Assembly: GCA_037903355.1 (NCBI GenBank)
Contig: JBAJFE010000026.1
Span: forward strand, 6,200,001 to 6,264,000
Direction of reading: 5' to 3'
From: Trichuris trichiura
Taxonomy: Eukaryota > Nematoda > Enoplea > Trichinellida > Trichuridae
Length of the DNA stretch: 64,000 bases
Below are positions 38,901 through 49,760 of this stretch, one piece after another (position 1 is the first letter of the stretch; the number at the start of each line of letters is the position of its first letter). The notes beneath the pieces are model-generated. The model was given only the letters and a program-made list of their open reading frames with translations, was not told the origin of the DNA and did not search any database. The position numbers and the translations under genes were made by a program.

Positions 38901-41900
38901 TCAACGTAGGCGGCCTGCCGGATGCGGGGCAATAAATTTTGACGCTCACCGCTGGTACTGGAGAACACTAGAAATATTATGCGTACAACGTGATTTAGTA
39001 CGCGCATATAATACGATACTCGAAACATATTTGCTGTATTTACTATATCAGACCCTGACGCCTACTTCCGAATAAACGTTTCCCTGAACGTGCTTACGTA
39101 ACATACTTTTTATGGCATGAAAGAATTTCTAGTGATTTCCGCTACTGGCATTCATTCAGCCAAACAACAACGCTGATTTTAAAATCTTCCTAAGTTAAAC
39201 AAGGAATGCTACGGATACTCTCCTCCAATTGAAGCAAGAATAAAAATGTAAAGACAAAACCAATAGAGCGAGTTTCGAACCGTAAAATATGCTTTCAAGG
39301 ATGTAGTTAAAAAGAAAATGCTTTCTTGAAATAGCTATAATATACATAGCCCGTTTCAATAAATAAATGATTTCATAACCGCGGACGAGCATACCCCAGC
39401 CAGCAGGCGGGTACGTCGTTGATCGGAGAGAAACAAAATAAAACAAATGAATAGGTAACTGAGAGCATTTAGAACTCGCTACTTACGCCTCTGATAAAGA
39501 ATGCCATTCATTTGAAGCTTACTCATATTGTAAAACTTCACTGAATATTCAATGGCTTGCGTATCTGTGCGTCACCGATGAATAAGAGCGCTTCAAAATT
39601 CAAATACTACGACAACGCGCCACACATGCCCACAAATGAAAAAGCTGCTAACAGACTGATAGAAGTTCTGCACAGACAACACAGAAACAAAGGACAAAGG
39701 AAGGTAAGCCAAAGTTGAGCTTTGCAGGAGGTGGGATGACCAGAATGGGTTTCAGCTCGCTCTTGGTTCGGCGCGCTGGAAGTTTACATCCGCTTCTCTT
39801 GCGGGCAGCAAGGTCAATTCTGGAGATGCCTGGCTACCTTTACCGAAACTGATCACTATTGTGAAAGGTTCAACTTAATGAAAATGCAGCTACAGAAAGC
39901 GAGGCGAGTACCACTAAAAGTTGATTCTGTACTGTATACTCAGCAAGACAGAAAGACTACGCCTGCAACAACAAATAGATGAAACGGTTGTTTGTTATGA
40001 GTCCAAGCGATTAAAGATTGTCCGTCAACTAGCATAGCTTAAGATGAAAGCGAAAGCCAGAACAATCATTCCAGAGATGTAATAATGATAGACTGAAACT
40101 AATTTTACTTTAACTAAGAACTCATAACTACGCGACCAGTTGAATGGACAGTTTGTTACACAAAAACAAATTACTTTTATCTATACTTATCATACGTATT
40201 GAAGATGTCGCTGCTTTTTACGGGCGTGCACAATTTCATAATTCTGCGCGAAAATGTGACCCATAAGGAATTGAGCTCTTATTGAAATTCGCGAAGCTTT
40301 CAAGAGCCTGCTCCCCGCGTCGTCAGCGCTGATTAGACTTTTAATTAATCATACGATTCTATTGGATTTTGCTTCTTACAGTTTTGTCACCCTAAAGGAC
40401 AAAGTAGAGAATTTTATAATGCCCCGCAAGAGTTGAGTAGACGTATTGTATTGTTATCATGGTTAGCTGCGCCAATCCGACCGGTCGGCAGAGCTGTTTT
40501 CAAAAAACAATGCATACTCTCAAGTTGGAAAATTTGCACATACCTTAAACGTTTCGTGTCCAAAATCAGAGGACATTTCGTTTTTCTCCGAAAACTTTTG
40601 CCCATGAAATGCAAGGAAGATCGTTTAACCACAATACACTTAGCTAATTAGCTTTCTACCAAAAACGACCTATCGATAAGTTGAAAATCACCAACTAGTT
40701 TATTGTATTAATAAGAAACCCATGTGACCTTAATACGCCGCCGTTACGGAGGGCATCTATCAGTCTTCTCCGATATTTGTGTCAGATATTGGCATGTTCA
40801 AACCTAATTGCATTTAACAAGCTGTGCAATTAGCAAAGTTTGAACTACACCTCCGTACAATACAAAAAAGCTAGCATTTACTAAATACTTCACCGAAAAT
40901 AAGCAGGTAGCGCGAGAAATGCATTCTACGAAATTTCACAAAGTTAATACTAGGATTAAAAAACGTTTATTGAATTTTGACGAGAAACAGAGCGCTCAGA
41001 AAAATCCTGCCACGTCACCAGCGCCTATAAAACCGCGAGGAGTAACAAGAAGTTGATATGGTTAATTGATGAAAGGTTCCGAACCTAACCCTTACCACAC
41101 TTCAAAACTCCTATCCCTCTGCACGAGATGAAAGTTTCTTCTACTTGAGGGGTCACTTTTACCAACAAAACAATGGATCCAAAATAGAGAGTCAATTATC
41201 ACCTATCCTCGCAGAAGGTTTAGGGAATACCTGGAAAAAGACTTTTCCGCAGTCGAGCGAAAAGCTACTCTTTTTCGTAGGGTAAGTTGTTGACATGTTG
41301 GCCATTGCGGAAAAGCGAAAAGAACACTTTTTAAATGATCTAAATAGCATGACACGAGGCAAGGTGATTTTCACAATACAAAAAAAGCAGATGGAAAACG
41401 ACTCCTCCTCCTAAGCCCTTCGATCACAAAATTCTCTTATCTATTAGGGCAGCCTATAGAAAACCTACACGTTTGGACTGATATCTACATATTTCATCCC
41501 ACCATCCATGTTCACAGCTGATAGGTGTAAAACGCATCACAGTAGGCAACAATTACAACTTGCGATCTCGGATTCCTAAGAAGAAAAACTAGACATATTC
41601 AAGATGTACTGCACAACAGCAGATAGTTTGAATTGGTACAATGATGACAAAAATAGCTTAGAAGAAATTCAAGTCAATCAAAGTGGCAGACCACCATCCC
41701 TTGACTCCAATATTGCCGTGGAAAGGCGTTAAAATCTCCTCAGTTGCGGAACATGACGCACGGCGGTCCAGCTCCCTACCTTCCCACATTATATGCAGGG
41801 AAGGCATTTCTATACACGGAAAAATTAATGAAACACCTTAAGCACAAGCGCGTAATTAATCGTGCTAGAGCTACTGGGGTAAGCCAACTATGGAAACAAT

Positions 41901-44358
41901 GGGGTTAGGGTCAAAACCTTGAAAGTAGAAATATCGAATAGGTCGAAGATACGGTGCAAAGTGAGGTCTTGTGAAAGTTCTGCATTGGCATTTTCTAGAT
42001 AAGTAATATATTTGAATAGATGCGATATTATGCCGGTATTGCTTTTTAGATGACTATGCTTTAACAAGACAAGTATAATAACGCGTCTACTCGAGTATAT
42101 TCCTTATTTAGAAGATGCTAATGCACAACTGCCACAAGGCCATACTTTACAGCGTATTTTCGACCTACTCGAGATTTTGACCGCCATCGGGAACAACGTG
42201 ATTAGAAGTACACAATGTTGAGTATAGAACAACTGGTCGACTCGGACAAAGTCTTACTCTTCAAACAGCAACAAATCACTTTCTCTATCAACAAGATTGA
42301 AGAATGGCGCTCTACGAGCTCTAAAGCTAACGATAATGCTACGAACCAAAATTGCTTCAGGCAAAACCGAAGAAAAATCCATCTGCTAATAGCTCCCGTG
42401 CTGCTGCAAATACAGCTTTTCTCACAATTTGTTACAAAAAAAAGAAAACGTTTAGAAACAAGTAGAAAAATGCAACAAACCCCGAATGCGATTAAATCAA
42501 AGCACAAAACGTAGTCGGAACGATACGTGGCCAATACTAAACTTTACTGCCAGTTTTTGGCTTAGCTAACTTTTAAACTTTTACATTATTCTCGATGTTT
42601 TCAAGTTGCCATTCCGTCACTTCCCGAGAAGCTTGTCTTGTTTCTCCGCCACTACTCGTTTGCCGTGGACGTTTCTCTTTGCTATATTGTTCCGTGTAAA
42701 CTTTCAAGAACGAGTTGCGCATCAGCGTTTTCATTGGTGTTGCAGTTCTCGCGAGCTTTGCTTAATCTTTTTTTATTCAACCTTATTCCTCTGTCACTAC
42801 TCTTATTGGTAAACATCAATTTTTTCCAAACATTCATCTACACAGGGTTCAGTAATTCGGAAAACTTTGGAAAATCTATAATATGCCTATGCGGTTGGAC
42901 CATTTTCCACGAGAAAAGTAAGAAAGTGGCACAAAAACGAAAGCGTAATGCAAGAGGTAAAAGCATGTTCGTTTCCGGTCGTCGATTGAAGGTTACCCTA
43001 GTAAAACTGCCATGTACAAACATTCTGTCAATCCAGATGTTGATGGATTGAAATTTAAGCCAGAATATGCACGTGAAAGCAAGTTTCATTTTTCCAAATG
43101 AGTGCATGATGAAATGTGCCAACGGCAAATACGCGAACCGGTTGAATAAACAGACTGCTAACAGCAATTATGTACAAACGGCGACTCCTAACCCGAAGCT
43201 ACAGGAAAGTATGACTTATGGGACGCTAATATATTAGCGAACTTCGGCGGTAAAACTTGACTTGCGTAAGAATAGGATAGCTGCTACGAGTCTGACATAT
43301 GTCAAGAATGAAGGAAGGGCTAGTTCAATATTACTGGCCAGAATAGTAGAAAACCGAAAGCAAATTTCAACTCACCAAACTGGCCGCGCCATTTGGTGTT
43401 CCGGTTTTTGCGCATTTCAAAAGTGACGAACAAACATATGACGTGTCCTTTTTAGTAGAAATGTCACGTTATACGCGATGAGTCATGGACAGCTAACGCA
43501 GCGAACTGACCAAAACGCTAAGTTATGCGTTGGGATAAACGTGAATACTTGAGCGAATTATTACGCAACCAAATTATATTGTTCCAGCAGATCGCCGAAG
43601 CCCAAACAAAACGGCTAAAAAAGTGCCCTCGCCATGCAGGAAGCCATCGGACCAATTGAACAAAATGAATCAACTAAGCCCAGCGTGCACCCGTGGTCAA
43701 ACAGGCATTGACGACTACAAGAAACGGAATTGTAAACAGCAATCTTTCAAGAGAGAAGCGCAGAATTGCTCCGGGCAACTTACAAGGTTTTGCGTCTTCC
43801 TTGTCCGCCTGGGCAACCGTATTTGAGACGAAACCGGGCGACATCAGATTGGACATTGGAACAAATCCGCGCATTTGGTGAATCTGATTCAGTGCATCGA
43901 TAAATCCACGGGCATATTGCTCCTGTTCGGCAGTGACATTCTTGGGGTAGAAAAATTGAGTAGGCGTAGGTGTCTGCGAAACTACAGCCACATTTTGAGA
44001 CAGGAAACGCTCGAAATCCGGCGATGAAAGTCCCAAGAATTGCAGTACTTCCTGTGTGTCCAATGTCTTTCGTATACTCTTCGAGTCGCTGAAATCCAGC
44101 GTTAGCGCCCGCTTACGCTCCTTCGTCAAAACGATTCGTCAGAGTAAGAATCAAAAATTAAAGCCGCACAACGCTCACCTGTACATCTTTGATGCCCGTA
44201 AACTGCACGCTGGAATCGGGACTATTCCTGCTAGCTTTATACGGTGCTTTGGAAGACTCCGAAGATGCATTGGTCCCTTTGCTGCCGTAATTCGCCGTGT
44301 GCTGGACGTTCATCGGACTACAGCAGTGATCAGTGTAAAGCGATGCATCGCTGTTCAT
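35944..44358 (-). CDS. jun: Jun family AP-1 transcription factor
   Basis: Three exons, 44358-44179, 44120-43784 and 37109-35944, give about 560 residues. Intron 1 is 58 bp (CAG|GTGAGC to GACGAAG, phase 0). Intron 2 is 6,674 bp (CCTT|GTAAGT to TTCTTTAG, phase 1). Exon 2 carries the Jun transactivation region: LTLDF at 66-70, LSSPDFERF at 91-99 with a Ser-Pro phosphoacceptor-type site, and TPTPTQF at 110-116, then PKNVT and the following helix. Exon 3 ends in a bZIP: basic motif NRIAATKCRRRK at about 483-494, with Ala, Cys and Arg DNA-contact positions kept, a leucine zipper to about 538, and the Jun-type NGC after it. As a nuclear Jun dimer or Jun-Fos partner it should bind TGACTCA sites and respond to JNK. 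The ATG is the first Met of an open exon. An upstream exon is possible. Confidence 0.93.
37367..37373. promoter_or_regulatory. AP-1 consensus site in the Jun intron
   Basis: TGAGTCA, a perfect AP-1 recognition sequence, lies about 260 bases upstream of Jun exon 3 in a GC-richer block. Jun genes are known to be autoregulated through such sites. A single 7-mer also occurs by chance. Confidence 0.3.
37392..37652 (-). CDS. possible nested exon inside the Jun intron
   Basis: An open frame of about 85 codons, on the Jun strand, has a balanced, helical-looking composition (DAQNVAVLLKTAFRLLNG, then DSADSFRAAIDDAWDIS) and ends in TAA. It sits in a GC-richer block, unlike most chance frames here. AG acceptors just upstream (CACACAG and CCCTAG) could open it, and a GTAAGC donor lies about 80 bases further up at 37732. 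I could not join a preceding exon in a matching phase. It could be a small nested gene, an alternative Jun transcript or chance. Confidence 0.3.
   Translation of the reverse strand: MVSLSVAIFKARKLCMNYYANRLKDAQNVAVLLKTAFRLLNGNFMSEGAWDSADSFRAAIDDAWDISIIVRLMIRQGKPALNFLAR
40292..40326 (-). ncRNA. hammerhead-like motif, degenerate
   Basis: On the minus strand GCGCTGACGAC is followed about 17 bases later by GAAAGCTTCG, with a GAGC/GCTC hairpin between. Both end blocks are shared with the inverted element at 44676-45222 (GCGCTGATGACG and GAAAGCTTCG). I read it as a solo decayed copy of that repeat. Confidence 0.4.
41941..42165. mobile_element. TA-flanked inverted-repeat MITE
   Basis: Arms at 41941-42031 and 42075-42165 are reverse complements at roughly four positions in five over about 91 bp, around a 43-bp centre. 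The ends read GGTCGAAGATACG and CGTATTTTCGACC, and TA lies on both sides (41939-41940 and 42166-42167). That is the signature of Tc1/mariner-type miniature elements. There is no coding capacity. The outer arms of the 33729-34222 element belong to the same family. Confidence 0.7.
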
Positions 44359-44665
44359 ATCAGAAACAAAACGAGGACAGTATAAACCCTCAACTAGTTA
44401 AAGGATCCTGCACGAGAGAAACGTGTACGTCGCATGTCTGCCCTTCGGGATTTTCGCTGGCGAACTGCATGACTCATCACATCGCAAACAAGAGGCATTG
44501 CACGTGAGCTCCTACAGTTTTTACCTGAAAACCGCGGCGTACTGTATTTCCGGAACGGTTGCCTGTGACATGTTTGATCGAATATAATTATATGTGACTT
44601 AGACTAGCACACAAATGGAAACGACGGATTCTAGATCAAAGTCAGCTCGAAACTGGTCTTCTAAT
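44359..44665. other. DNA upstream of the Jun start
   Basis: Presumed 5' untranslated or promoter DNA of Jun. I see no clear TATA box or further exon. Confidence 0.3.
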
Positions 44666-44791
44666 TATGGCGGACTGAACAAGAAATGTACATGGATTTT
44701 TCCCGTTTCTATTTGCCCATAAAACGAGTCAAAAAGTGAAAAAACTTTAATGTCGTTCAAAGGCACAAAACCAAACAAGCGTCTGGCGAAG

Positions 44792-44820
44792 CTTTCGGCT
44801 CAATCTTGAGCCATCATCAG
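44792..44820 (-). ncRNA. hammerhead-like motif, left arm
   Basis: On the minus strand: CTGATGA, T, GGCTC, a six-base loop, GAGCC, GAAA, GC. The stem is a perfect five pairs. A convincing stem III and cleavage site are not visible, so activity is doubtful. Confidence 0.45.
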
Positions 44821-45040
44821 CGCACGCAGGAGTAGCTCCTCCACCTTTCCGAGTCGTGTGCGAGCCTGTCTAGTCGGACCTTGACCTGTCGAGGATATAC
44901 ACACACGGCTGGATCAGCTTCGGAGCAAATTCCTTAGAGGCTGTCCTCGGCGGAGGCACTACGCGTAGTGAAGATGACTCGGAAAGGTGGAGGAGCAACT
45001 CCTGAGGAAAAACTCGGTGGGAGGGCAACTCCTGCGTGCG

Positions 45041-45070
45041 CTGATGACGGCTCAAGATTGAGCCGAAAGC
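45041..45070 (+). ncRNA. hammerhead-like motif, right arm
   Basis: CTGATGA (45041-45047), C, GGCTC, AAGATT, GAGCC, GAAA (45065-45068), GC. It is the inverse partner of the left-arm motif and differs from it only in the base after CTGATGA (C here, T there). Confidence 0.45.
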
Positions 45071-45234
45071 TTCGCCAGACGTTTGTTTGGTTTTGTGCCT
45101 TTGAACGACATTAAAGTTTTTTCACTTTTTGACTCGTTTTATGGGCAAATAAAATCGGGAAAAATCCATGTACATTTCTTGTTCAACCACCAAACCCGTT
45201 ACGAACCTTAAGCCTTCATATCTATGGCGGACTG

Positions 45235-46960
45235 TGTATAAGCTTCACGTTGCTGAATTGCAATACCTTCCCCTAATGCACGAGACAAAGCAAGCAATTA
45301 GCTATTGACGCAGAGAGTGGATTGCTATGGTCTGGAATGAAGGTGTGGCTAACCATAAAAAAGATCTTTCCTAATTTCTTGGCGCATTAAGGCGGGACCA
45401 AGCGGAACAGCTTTGTTGACTTGTTCAGCCATGCCTAGATGACTGTTGCACGTTTTCAATTACTTCATTTTCATCTTTTACTGTTTCTCTATTTATGTTA
45501 AAGTAAGCATTTTGTTCGCACTTGTGCAAAAGGTGATGAACTACTTTTGACGTTCTCCTGGTGTTGTCTTCAGCGCGTCGCAGAGGGCAAAAGTAGGCAA
45601 AAAACGGATTACATTATAAAGATGAAGAAACATGGACGCGAAGCATTATAAAGACCGAAGAACTTTTGATAAAGAGCAATGCTCTTCCGGCCCGGAAGCC
45701 TAATTTTGTCCATAAACATCGTCCGGAGGCGTGGACGGCAGTCCGTAGGCACTGGTCGGGGGAAGAGAGTTCCTTGAAGGCAGGGAGCAACTACAAATCC
45801 GGTTTCTGGAGGCGCGCTCCCTAAGCACTAATGCCGTGCAAGTGCATTCCGTTACGTTGAAGATTTGTCTTCTTAAAGGTTGCTCTTACAGATCGAAGTT
45901 TTCAAACCGTGTAATCAGCAAAACGAAAATTTGGCGAAGCTACCGTTACTACTCTTGCCGCATCGTCAGCTCAACGAAAACGATACATGAGAAGTAGACG
46001 TGGTTTGAGTAGGGACAGGAAAAGGTCGCAAAGGTATCTTCTTTTGATCGTTGAGTAATCACTGCCAAACCATATGCTCTGAGATGCTTGGGTTGCTCTC
46101 CTTAAAAACTCGTCCTTCAGCCTGCAGCAGCGGTGTCACTTCTAACATAGGTTTTAGGCTTCATAGGTTTTAGAGGTCCAACCTCAAAAGGTGCTGAAAC
46201 CTTCCACAGACACGCAACATTTACTCAAGTTTACCAAGGCACTCCACGCATCACTAATGTCCTCTGTCACGATTTAAAACTTTATAATTTCTGGTCAAAA
46301 ACGTTGCGGACCATGTCAAAATGCACCTCGGAATGTATAGTATGACAATCCTAACTCAAGTGAAGCAACGGGGGGTTTATATTCCACTGTTTACTCCGAA
46401 CCGCTTTCGAGTACACTAATTGGTCTTTTTGGGCTTACTCCTATTGATCAAAAAGGTATTCATTTTCGGCCTACGCTTAAATGACGTTGGACTCATCGTG
46501 ACCAACGGGTACTTAAGTTTTCTCGTTGTTGTACCTGCGTTCAGCTACTGTACTGTATATTCCAGGCGCAATTAGGCCAGGTCCAATCCTTCCTTGAGCT
46601 TTCGGAGGAGGAAGTTCCGCTATTGCTGAAACGTTAAGCGAGGTGATCTGAGCGTGGTCATCAGCGTAACGAAACATAGTGTACTGGCATTGCGCGATAT
46701 TCGGGATTGATTGTACCACTTGACACCGCTAACCTGGCGTGATTTTAAATAGCCAATTTCCGGATTGGCACTTAAGCGCATTGGGGCACCTGATCATTCA
46801 CTCTACCTTTCGAATATTCGATTGAAGTTTAAAAGACTAACTGAAAAAAATAAGAAAACACTAAAAGAGCAAGTGGAATTTTATTCAAAACAGGAGAAAA
46901 TAGAAGTACAATAACTGAATTTTTCTAAATAAAAAAAGTTTTTTGTGGTTGTCTAAACAG
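45235..46960. other. intergenic, possible repeat debris
   Basis: No gene supported. A GC-richer block at 45690-45840 and a minus-strand GCGCTGAAGAC near 45570-45580 hint at further decayed terminal-repeat sequence. The 68-codon minus frame at 46719-46513 contains FRYADD, but nothing else like a reverse transcriptase. Confidence 0.4.
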
Positions 46961-46971
46961 CAAAGTTTATA
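46961..46971. repeat. target-site duplication, left copy
   Basis: CAAAGTTTATA, repeated exactly at 50030-50040 on the other side of the Penelope-like element. Confidence 0.8.
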
Positions 46972-47180
46972 GTAGATCTTCAGATTCACGGGTTTGGCCT
47001 GTTGGATGTATCTGTAAGTAAACTCCAAAGTGCCCTACCAACGGATGGATGAGCAAATTGTAAGAGAAAATACAGAACAATTTGTATACCGTACGTTTCG
47101 GAACTGCTCGTGTCCCGTCGTCAGCAGTGTTGGGGAGAAGGTGTTTATTCAGTAAGGGGTTTATATAGCGCATGGGTACA
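46971..47180 (-). repeat. 3' pLTR of the Penelope-like element
   Basis: 210 bp, directly repeated at 49761-49970. It begins 13 bases after the frame's stop codon in element orientation and carries the hammerhead-like motif at 47087-47124. Confidence 0.9.
47075..47135 (-). ncRNA. hammerhead ribozyme, 3' pLTR
   Basis: Minus strand: CTGACGA (47124-47118), one C, then GGGAC and GTTCC closing stem II around a seven-base loop, GAAAC (47099-47095), a five-base loop and GTA, the expected cleavage triplet, ending at 47087. Stem III is a minimal two-pair A-U/C-G type, as in known PLE hammerheads. Stem I is weak: two pairs next to the core, an internal loop, then AACA with TGTT. The extra C after CTGACGA departs from the standard G10.1-C11.1 pair, so activity needs testing. 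Confidence 0.65.
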
Positions 47181-47192
47181 ATGGGTGTTTGA

Positions 47193-49760
47193 TTAGTTGG
47201 GTAGGGCGCAGCATTGGAATTTATTAATCGGCGCAGCCCATACTTCACTAACCTCCACGCCATTGTCGTGATTGATAGTGGAGTTGCTCTGGATGTACAG
47301 AGCCACCTTAATACGCCTAAGATGTAATAAGTTTTCGTGGCATATGATCTTCGGGTGCGGGTCGAGTGTGCACCGAGATGCGTGCTCAACGATCACTGAG
47401 GCACTTATCGCGTTTTCCATGGCTTTTCGAGGGTCCGTTGTCGGTGGACGCCCTCAGCCGGTGGCCTGTACCCTATTGAGTCTTCGTTCGGCGTTCTTGT
47501 ATGTCAACACATTCTTCATGTGTTGCCCGAATCTCTTAAGTAAAGTGTTGCCCGTTTCTCCTATGTAGGAGGCGTTGCAACCATACTTTATCTGGTAAAC
47601 GACACCGGGTCTGCTGTCAAAAGGAACCTTGATCCTGTCATTTCTCACAATCGAACGAAGATTACATGAACTTTCAAATCTCACGTTGAAATTTAAGGAG
47701 CGCCCCAGTCTCCTGATTCGTTCACTTAAACCACTGTAGTAGGGAAGGAGCAGCACCGGGCGTTGTTGGTTATCAGGCGGGGATGGTGATGAAGGTTTAT
47801 TTTGTTGGCATTGTTTAATAATGGAATTGATGAATTTACTGGGGTATCCGTTACTGCATAGTGTGTTATAAATGTGTCTTAATTCTGTATTTAAATGTTC
47901 GGGGTCACAAACCGTTAGGGCCCTGTCAACCATCCCTTTAACTATACCTCTTTTAAATGAAATGGAGTGATGGGAAGAGAAGTTTAGGTGCCGGTCCGAG
48001 TGGGTGGGTTTCCTATAAACTGTTGTTTTTAACTTATTCCCTTGTTTAATGACTAAGACATCTAGAAAAGGGAGTTTACAATTATTTTCCTTCTCAATGG
48101 TTAGCGTTATCTGGTTGGGGAAGAGACTATTCAGATGTTCCAAGAGAGTTTCTTCACTGCCTGATTTTATGATGGCAAAGATGTCGTCTACATATCTTTT
48201 GAAAATGATAGGAGGGGCACAGTCTTGCAGAGTGCTGAAGGCTTTTTCTTCGAGATGTTCCATGAAGATCTCCGCAAGTATGGGGGAGAGTGGACTGCCC
48301 ATAGGCGCACCGTCCTTTTGTGAGAAGAAACTATCCTGGAATCTGAAGTAGTTGCCCTCGCGCATGCAGAACGACACTAATTTAACTATGTGGGTGGGGT
48401 TTAATTTCGTCCTCTGCAAGATGGTGTCATCTGCATCTAACAGAGTTTGAAGCAAGTTGATGGTATATTTTATGGGAACGCTTGTGAAAAGGTCTTTTAC
48501 ATCGTAACTGACCATGATGTCACCGGGCTGCATTTTTATGTCTTTTAGTGTGGAACAAAATTCTTTACAATTTTTAACATTGGACTCGCGTTTACCGGTT
48601 AGGGGTTGGATTATAGTTTTTAGATATGAACAAAGTCTTGAGGTGACACTATTAATGCTGGAGACAACTGGTCTTAGAGGGACACCTGGTTTGTGGATTT
48701 TGGGAAGGCCGTAAAGTTCAGGGCACCTAGTGTTACTGATGTATGAGAGACTACGGTTTATTTTAGAAATAATTGGGTCTTGGGGTTCATTGGCGAAGGA
48801 GTCTAACATATTTTGCAAAAGTTTTCGGGTCTTATCGGTCGGGTCTTGTTTTATGGGACGGTAAACGGGGTTGCTGAGGAGCTCATTTATCTTTTGTGTT
48901 TAGATGTTCCTATCCAGTGTAACAACCGTATTACCTTTGTCAGCCTTCGTAATCACAATGTCCGTTCTAGATTTTAGACTTTTAATGGTCCCCCGTTCTG
49001 AACTACTTAGGTTTGGGGTCGGACGATTGTTGTTGTTGTTGCGCAATACTAGGCTGGAGATGTGACCTTTAATTTCTTTAGCCACTTTAGGATCGGTTTG
49101 CGCGAGACCGTACTCTGTGGAGGCAATTATATCTAGAATCGGGGGGTTCTTAGGAGTGGGAACGAAATTTAAACCTTTGCCTAAAACTGCTTTCTCATTG
49201 TCGTTTAGAACAAGGGAGCTGAGGTTAACGATAGTTTTATCTGTGTTATTGAGTGAAGATGATGGACGCGCTTGCTTATTGTTGGACCTACGGAACTCCT
49301 AGGAGCGAGAACAATATAGGGATTGGAACTTTCTGTCTAGAAGGGGTGTTTGGTTTATTTTTATTAGGGAACTGGTATTTTTAATGTGGAATCTCAGTTG
49401 GATGAGAAGGTCCGGTCTTAGAGAGTCAGAAAGGCAGGTTGAGGAGCTGTTAGAAACATACCTTAAGTGGACCATTGATTTCCTATGGTCCATGATAGTG
49501 GACCTCAACAGGGAAAAACCGGTGGATTTTAATAAATTACTCGTTCGTTGACTGTGCGCGTGGTTCCATTTTAGATGGAAGCTTTTTGGCAGCAGGCCAG
49601 CGTCACGACATTTAATCAGGAAGGTAAGCTTACCGAGTGTTGATGTAAGCTTGCTATTTGTCTGTTCTAGCAGCTTAGCTGCTTCAAGGACTTGTGCACC
49701 GTGAGCACTTCTGATGTTTCGAAAGACAGGATGTCTTTTAACAGGCTTGAATAGTTTCAT
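47193..49760 (-). pseudogene. PLE reverse transcriptase / GIY-YIG nuclease, three in-frame stops
   Basis: One uninterrupted frame of 856 codons runs from ATG at 49760 to TAA at 47195-47193, with stops at codons 154 (TAG, 49301-49299), 287 (TAA, 48902-48900) and 769 (TGA, 47456-47454) and no frameshift. The N-terminal part precedes the RT signature TKADKGNTVV, upstream of codon 287. RT motifs follow: YGLPKIHK, VSYDVKDLFTSVP, GAPMGSPLSP and the catalytic RYVDDIF at codons 522-528. FLDVL and YRKPTHSDRHLNF come next. The C-terminal GIY-YIG nuclease starts at codon 719 (GVVYQIKYGC...YIGETGN). A run of five Asn codons marks a small repeat. The length is typical of PLEs. The stops make this copy non-autonomous unless they are read through. 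Confidence 0.92.

Larger units (their letters stand above)
37110..43783 (-). other. large intron 2 of the Jun gene
   Basis: 6.7 kb, over a hundred times the length of the other introns resolved here. The 3' end (37130-37640) is richer in G and C than the rest and contains an AP-1-type site and an open frame. The middle is AT-rich and holds the TA-flanked MITE at 41941-42165 and a hammerhead-like motif at 40292-40326. The frames of 100-137 codons between 42200 and 43170 overlap on both strands and have no family resemblance. Confidence 0.8.
44676..45222. mobile_element. inverted pair of pLTR-like repeats, hammerhead-like
   Basis: The left arm (44676-44855) and right arm (44976-45185) are nearly identical in inverse orientation over about 150 bp. 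The right arm has about 32 extra bases from a local duplication (GCAACTCCTG repeated). A 120-bp spacer separates them and a 37-bp tail follows the right arm. The 12-mer TATGGCGGACTG occurs on both sides (44666-44677 and 45223-45234) and looks like a target-site duplication. Each arm carries CTGATGA, one base, a GGCTC/GAGCC hairpin and GAAAGC, and an AATAAA in the same sense. I infer two PLE-type terminal repeats in inverted orientation, recently inserted. Confidence 0.65.

Noticed and set aside
42202..43167. Frames of 99-137 codons on both strands
   Set aside because: They overlap each other inside the Jun intron, have no family resemblance and no matching splice partners. AT-rich DNA gives such frames by chance.
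46513..46719. FRYADD peptide on the minus strand, like a reverse transcriptase active site
   Set aside because: No other RT motif lies on either side, and PLE active sites in this window read YVDD.
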